Below are positions 1 through 7,239 of a stretch of DNA of 33,003 nt, piece after piece; position 1 is the stretch's first letter; every line of letters begins with the position of its first letter. The notes under the pieces were generated by a model. That model saw only the letters and a list, made by a program, of their open reading frames with translations. It was not told the origin of the DNA and searched no databases. Both the position numbers and the translations under genes were made by a program. This DNA comes from Pyramidobacter piscolens (lineage in GTDB: Bacteria > Synergistota > Synergistia > Synergistales > Dethiosulfovibrionaceae), in NCBI GenBank assembly GCA_004558205.1, contig SFDM01000036.1:1-33003 (forward strand), given 5' to 3'.

Positions 1-2
1 AG

Positions 3-111
3 AACAGCTGAACTTAACGTCCGGGGCCGGCCCGAGGGGCCATGCAGTCGCTAAAGACTATCTCGGCCTGTTCGGCCTGCCTATACTCGCTTGGTGGATC
101 CCCCTCGGGTC
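3..111 (+). repeat. Structured intergenic repeat, copy A
   Basis: This copy has a conserved 5' flank ending in the 16-mer ACGTCCGGGGCCGGCC (17-32). An inverted repeat follows: CCCGAGGGG (31-39) pairs perfectly with CCCCTCGGG (101-109), leaving a 61-nt loop. A second copy lies inverted at 5444-5558 with the same flank and a stem of different but still complementary sequence. The element lies just past the 3' end of the LysR gene. It encodes nothing obvious. The outer boundaries are estimated from where similarity to copy B stops. Confidence 0.6.
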
Positions 112-137
112 GTCTCCTCCGTGCCCATTTTGCGTTT

Positions 138-1034
138 TTATTGCAAAGTAGTATGATAGTATTTGATGAGGAGCTGCAGGAACAGCTCCATGGCCGGGCT
201 TTTCCATCTGTTTTTGCTGTAGGCGCACAGCGCGGTCATTTCCGGCTTGGCAATCGCGGTGGGGACCTCCTGCAGGGTTCCGGCAGCCAGCTCCTGTTCC
301 ACGGTGAATCGGGGCAGGTAGGCGACGCCCAAGTTGCTCATGACGGTTTTCTTGATAGCTTCGATGCTCCAGACTTCAATTCCCGTTTCCAGAGTGATCG
401 CCCTTTGCCGGAGGTAATGCTGGAAGATCTTCAGCGAAAGGGCGTCGCGGTCGTTTTGAATGTGGCACAGCGCCTTTTTCTGATTGGGCGTGACGAAGTC
501 GCGCTCCCGATCAGGGAGGTTGGGGGAACATACCAGCGCCAGTGGAAAGGTCTTGAGTTTCCGTGTGGAGACGCTTTTCGGATAGACGCCGACGTCGTAA
601 TGGACGGCGATATCCATGTCGCTGTCGGGAAGCTGGTCGTAGATGGCGAAACAGTTCATGACGCGCAGCGCCAGCCTGACGTGGGGCGCTTTTTCCTTGA
701 ATTCTTTCAGGATAGGCTGAATCTGATAGGTGACCAGCGATTCCGGCAGGGCGACTGTCAGTGCGCCGAAGAGGCCGTCTTTTTCCTTCCCGCGGCGGGA
801 AAGGGCGTCCACGCTGTCGAGCACCTTGTCGATCAGGGGCAGCAGTTCTTTTCCGGGCTGCGTCAGCGTCATGCGCCCGCCTTTTTTCTCAAACAGCGGG
901 ACGCCTAGCTCTCGCTCCAGCTGTCTGACCTGGAAGGTGATGGTGGACTGCGCGTAGTTCTGCGCGGCGGCGGCTTTCTGATAACTGCCGGTTTCGACGA
1001 TTTTTTTCACGGTGCTGAGATATTTCAGTTCCAC
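138..1034 (-). CDS. LysR-family transcriptional regulator
   Basis: A LysR-type DNA-binding regulator of 298 residues, the usual family length. Residues 1-60 hold the winged helix-turn-helix, with the typical run GSYQKAAAAQNYAQSTITFQ, followed by the linker helix RQLERELGVPLFEK. The C-terminal part (about 88-295) is the periplasmic-binding-protein-like effector domain. I chose the GTG at 1034 because GGAGTG lies just upstream and the protein then begins VELKYL, as LysR proteins do. An upstream ATG at 1127 would add 31 poorly matching residues running through the promoter region. The gene is divergent from the broken DUF2000 gene, and the shared intergenic region carries a dyad (1062-1089) that it probably binds. 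The effector cannot be told from sequence. Confidence 0.9.
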   Translation of the reverse strand: MELKYLSTVKKIVETGSYQKAAAAQNYAQSTITFQVRQLERELGVPLFEKKGGRMTLTQPGKELLPLIDKVLDSVDALSRRGKEKDGLFGALTVALPESLVTYQIQPILKEFKEKAPHVRLALRVMNCFAIYDQLPDSDMDIAVHYDVGVYPKSVSTRKLKTFPLALVCSPNLPDRERDFVTPNQKKALCHIQNDRDALSLKIFQHYLRQRAITLETGIEVWSIEAIKKTVMSNLGVAYLPRFTVEQELAAGTLQEVPTAIAKPEMTALCAYSKNRWKSPAMELFLQLLIKYYHTTLQ

Positions 1035-1061
1035 GGCGCTCACTCCGTTGGGTTTAATTTT

Positions 1062-1089
1062 ATTGAAGCAGAAACATAATATCTTCAAT
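1062..1089. promoter_or_regulatory. Candidate LysR operator (dyad)
   Basis: The perfect inverted repeat ATTGAAG-N14-CTTCAAT lies between the divergent LysR and DUF2000 starts. It ends one base before the -35 of the DUF2000 promoter. This is the classical position for a LysR activation site and the size fits a LysR dyad. Binding by the adjacent regulator is inference. Confidence 0.5.
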
Positions 1090-1118
1090 TTGATTGGATG
1101 ACTTCCGCGCGTTATACT
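1090..1118 (+). promoter_or_regulatory. Sigma-70-type promoter for the DUF2000 gene
   Basis: TTGATT (1090-1095) and TATACT (1113-1118) are separated by 17 bases. A perfect Shine-Dalgarno AAGGAGGA (1140-1147) follows. The -10 is strong and the -35 imperfect, as expected for an activator-dependent promoter. The dyad at 1062-1089 abuts the -35. Confidence 0.65.
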
Positions 1119-1153
1119 AACACGCATCGATTAAAAAACAAGGAGGAATGACC

Positions 1154-1561
1154 GTGGATTTTGACACCAAGATAAAAGTGATTCTGAGGAACGATCTGGA
1201 ACCATGGCAGGAGCTGAACGTGACCGCCTTTCTGATGAGCGGCATCGCGGGGACGCAGAACATTATTGGCGAGCCCTATGAAGACGGCGACGGCGTGAAA
1301 TATCTGCCCATGTCCTAGCAGCCCATAATGATCCTTTCGGCGGGTGGGGACAAACTGAAAGAAGTGCTCAAAAAGGCGGCGGAACGTGAGATGGCCCTGT
1401 CCATCTACACGAAGGGGCTTTTCGAGACCTATAATGACGAGGATAACCGTGCCGAGGTGATCAAGCACAAAACTTCCGAGCTTGACCTGGTGGGCATCGC
1501 AATTCGCGGCCCGAAGAACGCTGTGGACCGGATCACCAAGGGGCTTGAGATGCACCGGTAA
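1154..1561 (+). pseudogene. DUF2000 family protein interrupted by an in-frame TAG
   Basis: The reading frame from GTG 1154 runs about 54 codons, meets TAG at 1316-1318, then continues in the same frame to TAA at 1559-1561. Both halves together match a DUF2000 protein of about 135 residues. The N-terminal part has KVILRNDLEPWQELNVTAFL and GEPYEDGDGVKYLPM. The C-terminal part begins QPIMILSAGG and ends ELDLVGIAIRGPKNAVDRI, a typical family ending. The frame stays open on both sides, so one base change separates it from an intact gene. GTG 1154 is better spaced from AAGGAGGA than ATG 1148, which directly abuts it. The family's biochemical function is unknown. Translation could restart at ATG 1328, but that gives only the C-terminal 77 residues. 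A sequencing error or stop-codon readthrough cannot be excluded. Confidence 0.75.
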
Positions 1562-1632
1562 GTTTGGGGACCGTCCCGCGTCGCAGAGATGCCGAAAGGC
1601 CCGGGGACGTCGGTTATGGAAGCAGGGTCAAT

Positions 1633-1707
1633 AGGATAAAAATAATGCCGGTATCGCTGACGACTTCTTATGGAACATGTCAGCGGTATCGGCGTTATTT
1701 TTATCCT
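1633..1707. terminator. Long hairpin, likely bidirectional terminator
   Basis: Arms 1633-1660 and 1680-1707 pair over 28 positions with a 19-nt loop and a few G-U wobbles. The outer end of the stem is A/T rich (AGGATAAAAATAA against TTATTTTTATCCT). The hairpin sits between the DUF2000 gene and metG. An A-tract leading into a GC stem and then a T-tract fits an intrinsic terminator, although this stem is unusually long. It could also be a small palindromic repeat. Confidence 0.6.
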
Positions 1708-1782
1708 CGGAAAACAGCTGTAAGGCAGTGTATGGCTGAGCGTTATTGCCTGGTTTCAGAAAAATTTTTTAGATTTTCCTAC

Positions 1783-1811
1783 TTGAGCGATGAGGAATTA
1801 ACGAGTAGAAT
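1783..1811 (+). promoter_or_regulatory. Promoter of metG
   Basis: TTGAGC (1783-1788) and TAGAAT (1806-1811) are separated by 17 bases, about 30 bases before the metG start. The rest of the 1562-1843 gap holds the hairpin at 1633-1707 and no credible gene. Confidence 0.55.
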
Positions 1812-1843
1812 GGGGCCCATCATAAGATGCATGGAGGTAAATC

Positions 1844-3793
1844 ATGTCAGATAAGAATTTTTACATCACCACACCGATTTATTACGTCAACGACGTGCCC
1901 CATATCGGACACTCTTACACCACGATCGCGGCCGACGTGATGTCGCGCTACAAGCGCATGGACGGCTATGACGTTTTCTTCCTCACCGGGACCGACGAAC
2001 ACGGCCAGAAGGTGTCCGAAAGCGCGGCCAAAAAGGGGATGACGCCGCAGCAGCTTACTGACCTGATGTCGGAGAACTTCCGCGACCTCCTTCCCGTGAT
2101 CGACGCCAGCAACAACGATTTCATCCGCACCACCGAGGAACGCCATGTCAAGGTGGTTCAGGAAATTTTCTCGAAACTGCTCGCCAAGGGCGACATCTAT
2201 AAGGGCAAGTATACGGGATGGTACTGCGTCCCTTGCGAGACCTACGTTCCCGAGGCCAGCATGGGCGAGAACCACACCTGTCCCGACTGCGGCCGCCCTC
2301 TGGTGGAGATGGAAGAGGAGAGCTACTTCCTCCGTACCTCGGCCTACGCTGAACAGCTGCTGAAGTATTATGAAGAGAATCCTAAGGCGATCGGGCCTCA
2401 GGTCCGCTACAACGAGGTGGTCAGCTTCCTGAAAATGGGCTTGAAGGACCAGTCCATTTCCCGCACCAGCGTGCCCTGGGGTATTCCTGTCCCCGGCGAT
2501 GAAAAGCACACCATCTACGTGTGGTTCGACGCCCTGATCAACTACCTCACGGCCTGCGGCTACGGCAGCGACGAGGAGAAGATGAAGAAGTACTGGCCCA
2601 CGGTCAACCACCTGGTGGGCAAGGACATCATCCGCTTTCACTGCATCGTCTGGCCTATCATGCACCTGGCCCTCGGCCTGACGCCGCCCGCCCGCGTGTT
2701 CTCCCACGGCTGGTGGACCATCGACGGCGAGAAGATGTCCAAGTCCAAGGGCAACGTGGTGGATCCCCATGAGATGGTGGCCCTCTACGGCTCCGACGCC
2801 TTCCGCTATTTCCTGCTCCGTCAGGTGCCCTTCGGCCTTGACGGCGACTTCTCCGAGCTGGCGCTGGTGCAGAGGATCAACTCCGACCTTGCCAACGACC
2901 TGGGCAATCTGCTGAGCCGCAGCGTTTCCATGATCCTCAAGTACCGTGAGGGCGTGGTGCCCGCGCCGGGTGCCTACGAGGCCGTGGACACCGAGGTGGC
3001 CGAGTGTGCCCGCAAGACCTTTGCTGATTATAAGGCCTTCATGGACGACTACGGTTTCGACGAGGCCCTGAAGAGCCTGTGGGTTCTGATCAGCCGTTCC
3101 AACAAGTATATCGACGAGACTCAGCCCTGGAGGCTGGGCAAGGAGGGCAATGTGGAGCGCCTGAACACGGTGCTCTCGGTGCTTGCCGAGAGCCTGAAGC
3201 TCACGGCCATGCTCCTGGCTCCCGTGATGCCCAAGACGGCGCTCAAGATCTGGCATCAGCTGGGGCTGTGCGGCGACCCTCAAAACCTGCGCTTCTCCGA
3301 ATACCAGTGGGGCCAGCCTGTCCTCGGCTTCCAGACCGTCAATCAGGGCGAGGGCGTGCTCTATCCCCGCGTCGACATGGAGGAGTGGGCCAAGGCCAAA
3401 CAGGCGCGCGACGTCGCCAAAGGCCGTCCCGTGGATCCCGGCGATCATGAGCCGCAGATCGCCATCGACGATTTTGCCAAGGTGGAACTGCGCGTCGCCC
3501 AGATCATCGGAGTGGAGCCTGTGCCCAAGGCCAGCCGCCTTTACAAGCTTGACCTTGACCTGGGCTATGAGAAGCGCACCATCGTGTCGAGCATCAAATC
3601 CTTCTACACGCCCGAAGAGCTCGTGGGCCGCAAGCTGATCGTGGTGGTCAACCTCAAGCCTGCCAAGATGTGCGGAGTCCTGAGCAACGGCATGCTCCTG
3701 GCCGCCTCCGCCGGAACCCACGGCGGCGCTGACGAGAAGCTTTCCCTTCTCGCTCCTGTGGAAGACATTCCGCTGGGTTCAAGAGTTCACTAA
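1844..3793 (+). CDS. metG: Methionine--tRNA ligase
   Basis: Class I aminoacyl-tRNA synthetase that charges tRNA-Met in the cytoplasm (649 aa). The HIGH signature is at residues 20-23 and KMSKS at 297-301. The connective-peptide zinc site has Cys128/Cys131 and Cys146/Cys149 (CVPC and CPDC), so this is the form with one CxxC pair at each end of a single knuckle. The anticodon-binding helical domain follows. From about residue 541 a C-terminal tRNA-binding OB fold (FAKVELRVAQIIGVEPVPKA) is fused, as in long bacterial MetG enzymes that dimerise through it. The start ATG is preceded by GGAGG at good spacing. The gene is transcribed alone, between a promoter at 1783-1811 and a terminator hairpin at 3815-3853. 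Confidence 0.98.
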   Translation: MSDKNFYITTPIYYVNDVPHIGHSYTTIAADVMSRYKRMDGYDVFFLTGTDEHGQKVSESAAKKGMTPQQLTDLMSENFRDLLPVIDASNNDFIRTTEERHVKVVQEIFSKLLAKGDIYKGKYTGWYCVPCETYVPEASMGENHTCPDCGRPLVEMEEESYFLRTSAYAEQLLKYYEENPKAIGPQVRYNEVVSFLKMGLKDQSISRTSVPWGIPVPGDEKHTIYVWFDALINYLTACGYGSDEEKMKKYWPTVNHLVGKDIIRFHCIVWPIMHLALGLTPPARVFSHGWWTIDGEKMSKSKGNVVDPHEMVALYGSDAFRYFLLRQVPFGLDGDFSELALVQRINSDLANDLGNLLSRSVSMILKYREGVVPAPGAYEAVDTEVAECARKTFADYKAFMDDYGFDEALKSLWVLISRSNKYIDETQPWRLGKEGNVERLNTVLSVLAESLKLTAMLLAPVMPKTALKIWHQLGLCGDPQNLRFSEYQWGQPVLGFQTVNQGEGVLYPRVDMEEWAKAKQARDVAKGRPVDPGDHEPQIAIDDFAKVELRVAQIIGVEPVPKASRLYKLDLDLGYEKRTIVSSIKSFYTPEELVGRKLIVVVNLKPAKMCGVLSNGMLLAASAGTHGGADEKLSLLAPVEDIPLGSRVH

Positions 3794-3814
3794 AACAGCC
3801 CGTTCTGAAAACGC

Positions 3815-3853
3815 GAACGCCCCAAAAGCCGCATATGAGCTTTTGGGGCGTTC
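3815..3853. terminator. Hairpin after metG
   Basis: A perfect 15-bp stem: GAACGCCCCAAAAGC (3815-3829) pairs with GCTTTTGGGGCGTTC (3839-3853) around a 9-nt loop. No T-run follows directly, so termination efficiency is uncertain. Position and strength suggest the metG terminator. Confidence 0.65.
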
Positions 3854-3905
3854 TGTCGCACGGAAGAAAAATCTAAAATTTTGATATGGAAAGGAAAACG
3901 CGTCC

Positions 3906-4952
3906 ATGAGAAAAAACGTAGCCGTCATTTTCGGCGGCTGTTCCCCCGAGTATGGCGTTTCTCTGCAATCTGCCTATGAAGTGATCCGTCATATGGACAC
4001 AAAAAAATATAACCCGATTTTGATCGGCATTACCCGGAAAGGGGACTGGTTTTGCTTCAGCGGCGGCGTCCAGAAAATCGTGGACGATTCGTGGCATAAT
4101 GACGGCGACTGCGTCCCCATGGCCCTGTCTCCCAGCCGTTCGGAGAGCGCCCTTCTCCTGTGCGGAGGTGAAGGGGTCAAGCCGGTTCATATTGACGCCG
4201 CGTTCCCAGTGCTGCATGGCAGAAACGGCGAGGACGGCACGGTACAGGGCCTGTTTGAGCTTGCGGGGATTCCCGTCGTGGGCTGCGGCGTTCTCGCGTC
4301 GGCGCTGTGCATGGATAAAGACAGGGCGCATCGGCTTGTCCACGCAGCGGGCGTCCGCGTTCCGCGTTCCTGTGTCCTTGGAAAAGACGACGGTTTGGCG
4401 CAGGCCCTTTCCCTGGCTGCGGAAATAGGCTATCCGCTCTTCGTAAAGCCCGTCAAGACGGGCTCGTCCTTTGGCATATCGAAGGTTGGCGGCGGCGGGG
4501 AATTGTCCGCCGCCGTCAGGTTCGCCTTTGAGTACGACGATCGGGTGCTCGTGGAAGAGAACATAGAGGGCCTTGAAATTGGCTGCGCCGTGTTGGGCAG
4601 GGAGAACCTGACGGTGGGCGAAATCTACGAGCTGGAGCTTTCAGACGGCTTCTTCAACTTTGAGGAAAAGTATTCTCCCAAAACCAGCATGGTCCACGTG
4701 CCGGCCCGGATCGACGCCGAAAGGACAGACAGGGTGAAAGAAGCCGCAAAGCTCATCTACAGGGTCTTGGACTGCCGGGGGTTCGCACGGGTGGACCTAT
4801 TTCTGACCGCCGCGGGCGAGATCGTGTTCAACGAAGCCAACACCATACCGGGTTTCACCCCGCACAGCCTCTTCCCCCGAATGATGAAAGCGGCGGGAAT
4901 CTCCTTTGAGGAAGTTCTGACCACGGCGATCGAACTGGCCCTGGAAAGATAG
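3906..4952 (+). CDS. D-alanine--D-alanine/D-serine ligase, VanG-like
   Basis: ATP-grasp ligase of 348 aa that joins D-Ala to a second D-residue for peptidoglycan precursors. The start VAVIFGGCSPEYGVSLQSA, the run FPVLHGRNGEDGTVQGLFEL, VGCGVLASALCMDKDRAH and FNEANTIPGFTPHS are family signatures. The overall wording matches the VanG/VanC D-Ala-D-Ser branch as I remember it more closely than housekeeping Ddl. Examples are EY rather than EH before VSL, and the omega-loop motif EKY (254-256) followed by SPKTS. Substrate choice (D-Ala or D-Ser) cannot be settled by eye. No vanXY, vanT or vanRS homologue lies nearby, so a resistance cassette is not present here and a housekeeping role is possible. 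The Shine-Dalgarno is weak (AAAGGA, about 11 bases upstream). Confidence 0.85.
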   Translation: MRKNVAVIFGGCSPEYGVSLQSAYEVIRHMDTKKYNPILIGITRKGDWFCFSGGVQKIVDDSWHNDGDCVPMALSPSRSESALLLCGGEGVKPVHIDAAFPVLHGRNGEDGTVQGLFELAGIPVVGCGVLASALCMDKDRAHRLVHAAGVRVPRSCVLGKDDGLAQALSLAAEIGYPLFVKPVKTGSSFGISKVGGGGELSAAVRFAFEYDDRVLVEENIEGLEIGCAVLGRENLTVGEIYELELSDGFFNFEEKYSPKTSMVHVPARIDAERTDRVKEAAKLIYRVLDCRGFARVDLFLTAAGEIVFNEANTIPGFTPHSLFPRMMKAAGISFEEVLTTAIELALER

Positions 4953-5007
4953 AGACCGCTGCCAGCGGGAGCGTCGAACCGTCAATAATGGAATTGGGAG
5001 GTTTGTC

Positions 5008-5355
5008 ATGAAGAAATGGTATGACGAAGAGTATCAATGGGAAATCGAGGTCGTCGTTTTCCTCCGCGGCGACCATACGGAAGGCTACTGCAGGAACGGA
5101 GAAGAGATCGGAGACAAGTACACCTGCACCTACGGATGCCCCGTAAACGCCGACGGCCAGGGCATCTGCTCAAAGGTGATGATGCTCATGTTCCCGATCA
5201 TGGAGGCTGTCAGAAGCGGCGGAGACCTGGAGAATATCGGCGGCAGCGGGAAATACATGAAAGAAGTGGTCTGCCCCGACGGCTGCGTTCTGTTCAGGAT
5301 GACGGCGAAGAAGACGGGGAACCCCAATTTCTTTAAAGGAAAGTTTTTGCGGTAA
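5008..5355 (+). CDS. TIGR04076-like small cysteine-containing protein
   Basis: A 115-residue protein with no signal peptide or membrane segment. It resembles the TIGR04076 family of unknown function: a short beta strand WEIEVVVFL, a middle Cys-Pro motif (TYGCPVNADGQGIC), a stretch MFPIMEAVRSGGD, then a late CPDG motif (VVCPDGCVLFRM). The paired cysteines suggest a structural or metal role, but that is inference. GGGAGG lies 8 bases before the ATG. It follows the VanG-like ligase by 55 bases on the same strand and may be co-transcribed. A strong terminator begins at its stop codon. Confidence 0.65.
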   Translation: MKKWYDEEYQWEIEVVVFLRGDHTEGYCRNGEEIGDKYTCTYGCPVNADGQGICSKVMMLMFPIMEAVRSGGDLENIGGSGKYMKEVVCPDGCVLFRMTAKKTGNPNFFKGKFLR

Positions 5356-5399
5356 ACAAGAAACCCTTTCCCTCAGCGCGGAGGAAAGGGTTTCTTGTT
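5355..5399. terminator. Bidirectional intrinsic terminator
   Basis: A perfect 17-bp stem: AACAAGAAACCCTTTCC (5355-5371) pairs with 5383-5399 around an 11-nt loop. The outer part is A/T rich on both sides. It terminates the rightward 5008-5355 gene and is also well placed as the end of the leftward aromatic operon. Confidence 0.85.
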
Positions 5400-5443
5400 G
5401 ACTTATACTATTTATTAACTTAAATGTCAAACATTTCTGAGCT

Positions 5444-5558
5444 GGCCTGAGGAAATCGAGGCTGTAAGCTGCGCAGGGGCTTCAAATGGTGTTCAAGTAT
5501 ATCCGAAACGGAACCGTTTTTCCTCAGGCCGGCCCCGGACGTCCGTTGAGCTGTTTAT
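5444..5558 (-). repeat. Structured intergenic repeat, copy B (inverted relative to copy A)
   Basis: Read on the minus strand, this repeats the copy A flank, including the exact 16-mer ACGTCCGGGGCCGGCC (plus-strand 5527-5542). An inverted repeat follows: 5519-5530 pairs perfectly with 5444-5455 (12 bp) around 63 nt. The stem sequence differs from copy A, with paired C-G to T-A type changes, so pairing is kept. It lies downstream of aroQ. The loop shows little similarity between copies. Boundaries are approximate. Confidence 0.6.
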
Positions 5559-5587
5559 TCTGAAATGGGCATGGACCGGACAGGGGC

Positions 5588-6025
5588 TCAGCTCTTCCAT
5601 TTTTCGAGCAGATCCACGGCTTCGAGGTATCCCTGAAAGCCGTGCCCCGCTATGGTGGCCTTGGCGGCCAGGGAGACGTAGGAGAAGCGGCGGAACTGGT
5701 CGCGGCTGTTGATGTCGCTGATGTGGACTTCAACTGTGGGGATGGCCGCGGCCTTGAGGGCGTCTAAAATGGCGACGCTGGTATGGGTGTAGGCGGCAGG
5801 GTTGATCACGATGCCGTCGATCTTTTGATAGTAGGCGAGCTGTATGCGATCGACGATGGCGCCTTCGTGGTTGCTCTGGAAAAACTCCACGGCGATGCCC
5901 TTGGTGCCGCAGTGCCGGGCGATGAGCTTTTCCAAGTCCTGCAGGGTCTGGGATCCATAGATCTGAGGCTCGCGCACGCCGAGCATATTGAGGTTGGGGC
6001 CATTGACGACGAGTATTTTCATCAT
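5588..6025 (-). CDS. aroQ: Type II 3-dehydroquinate dehydratase
   Basis: Converts 3-dehydroquinate to 3-dehydroshikimate, step 3 of the shikimate pathway, and normally forms a dodecamer. The protein is 145 aa, the usual length. It starts KILVVNGPNLNMLGVREPQIYG with catalytic Tyr23. It also has Asn75 in NPAAYTHTS and Glu98/His100/Arg107 in the EVHISDINSRDQFRR segment. The start codon overlaps the aroE/K stop in an ATGA, so the two are translationally coupled. It is the last gene of the operon, ahead of repeat copy B and the terminator at 5355-5399. Confidence 0.97.
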   Translation of the reverse strand: MMKILVVNGPNLNMLGVREPQIYGSQTLQDLEKLIARHCGTKGIAVEFFQSNHEGAIVDRIQLAYYQKIDGIVINPAAYTHTSVAILDALKAAAIPTVEVHISDINSRDQFRRFSYVSLAAKATIAGHGFQGYLEAVDLLEKWKS

Positions 6026-7239
6026 AATTTGAGCATCTCCCGGATTTTCAGCGCCGCGTCCTCGGGGCTCGCACCGCTCACGGTGTGCTGTGCCCAGGAT
6101 CGGTAGAGCGGAAGACGCTGGCGCCGTAAATTTTCAACGCCTTCCGACAGCGACAGGGGACGTCCTTCGGTCGGGAGGTCGCCGCCGCGCTCAAGGAAGA
6201 CGCAGATACCGTTCTGCCTGATCAGGGGCAGGTTGCGCTCCCGCGTGACCACTCCGCCGCCCGTGGCGATGATGGTCCCGCTGGCTTTGGTGAGTTCGGC
6301 CATGACCTCCGTTTCGAGGTCGCGGAATTTCTCCTGCCCGTATTGTGTGAAGTAGTCCATGATGGGCATGCCAGTCCGTTCAGTGATGATCTGGTCCACG
6401 TCGAAGACAGGGCGCGAGGTCAGCTGCCCCAGTGCCTGGGCGGTGGTGGTCTTTCCGCTGCCGGGCATGCCGATGAGGACCACATTGGCGGCCTGCCGGG
6501 CGATGGACTCGGCGATGCGTCCGGCTAAATCGCCGGGCAGCGTCTTGTTCAGGAATAGCTCAGCGGCCCTGACGCCTTGGGCTGCGAGCATGTCCAGCCC
6601 GGTGCGGGCGGGGATCCCCAGTTCATCGGCCTGCAGGGCCAGCGCCGTCCGCGCGGGGTTGTAGATCAGGTCCAGCACGAGCCGGCACCGGGGGAACATG
6701 CGCAGGTCTACGGGCGAGACGCCGTTTTTGGGGTACATGCCGAGGGGCGTGGTGTTGACGATCAGCTCTGCGCCGGCGTGTTTGTCCATGTTCTGGTAGT
6801 TGTCCGTTCCTGAACGGGATATGACGGCGCAGGGGATACCGCAGCTTTTCAGCACGGCGCGGACGGTGCGCGAGGCCCCGCCGGAACCGAGCACCAGGGC
6901 GGGGCGGCCTTTGAGCTTCTGCTCGTCGCCGCCCAGGAGGTGTAAAAAGCCGTCCCAGTCCGTGTTGTCGCCTCTCCACCGTCCACCGTCCAGGCGCGTG
7001 AGCGTGTTGACGCAGCCGATGGCGGCGGCGCGGTCGCTGAGCTCGGCGCAGCTGCGCATGGCATCCAGCTTGTAGGGGATGGTGACGTTCAAGCCGTCCA
7101 GGTCGGTATTTTTCAGGAACGTGTCCAGTTCTTCGGGTTCCAGAGGATAAAGCTTGTACTCATAGCCGCCGATCATGGCGTGGATGGCGGGAGAGAAGCT
7201 GTGCCCCAGCGCGCGCCCTATGAGGCCGAAACGTGGCAT
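6022..7239 (-). CDS. aroEK: Fused shikimate dehydrogenase / shikimate kinase
   Basis: One 405-aa chain carries two consecutive pathway enzymes. Residues 1 to about 245 are AroE: GRALGHSFSPAIH binds shikimate, Lys57 in NVTIPYK and Asp94 in GDNTDWDG are catalytic, and LGSGGASRT is the NADP-binding loop. Residues from about 252 to the end are AroK, with Walker A GMPGSGKTTT (257-266), DVDQIITERTG, FRDLE, GGGVV and the lid GRPLS. The frame is continuous with a short linker, so this is a real fusion and not a frameshift artefact. The product can go from dehydroshikimate to shikimate 3-phosphate. The start follows the pheA stop with no gap, and GAGGT sits at good spacing. Confidence 0.95.
   Translation of the reverse strand: MPRFGLIGRALGHSFSPAIHAMIGGYEYKLYPLEPEELDTFLKNTDLDGLNVTIPYKLDAMRSCAELSDRAAAIGCVNTLTRLDGGRWRGDNTDWDGFLHLLGGDEQKLKGRPALVLGSGGASRTVRAVLKSCGIPCAVISRSGTDNYQNMDKHAGAELIVNTTPLGMYPKNGVSPVDLRMFPRCRLVLDLIYNPARTALALQADELGIPARTGLDMLAAQGVRAAELFLNKTLPGDLAGRIAESIARQAANVVLIGMPGSGKTTTAQALGQLTSRPVFDVDQIITERTGMPIMDYFTQYGQEKFRDLETEVMAELTKASGTIIATGGGVVTRERNLPLIRQNGICVFLERGGDLPTEGRPLSLSEGVENLRRQRLPLYRSWAQHTVSGASPEDAALKIREMLKL

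Noticed and set aside
1316..1318. TAG in DUF2000 read as pyrrolysine
   Set aside because: No pyl genes or insertion context are visible in the window, and the family is not known to contain pyrrolysine. A nonsense mutation or sequence error is simpler.
1564..1854. 96-codon frame between DUF2000 and metG
   Set aside because: It runs through the long hairpin and the metG promoter, lacks a ribosome-binding site and has no recognisable motif.
1847..3721. 624-residue open frame antisense to metG
   Set aside because: It is a shadow of metG, caused by GC-biased codon use. metG has unambiguous motifs on the other strand.
5444..5560. Integron attC site, suggested by GTTGAGC in repeat copy B
   Set aside because: No matching RYYYAAC box at the other end, no integrase and no cassette. 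The stem geometry does not fit attC.
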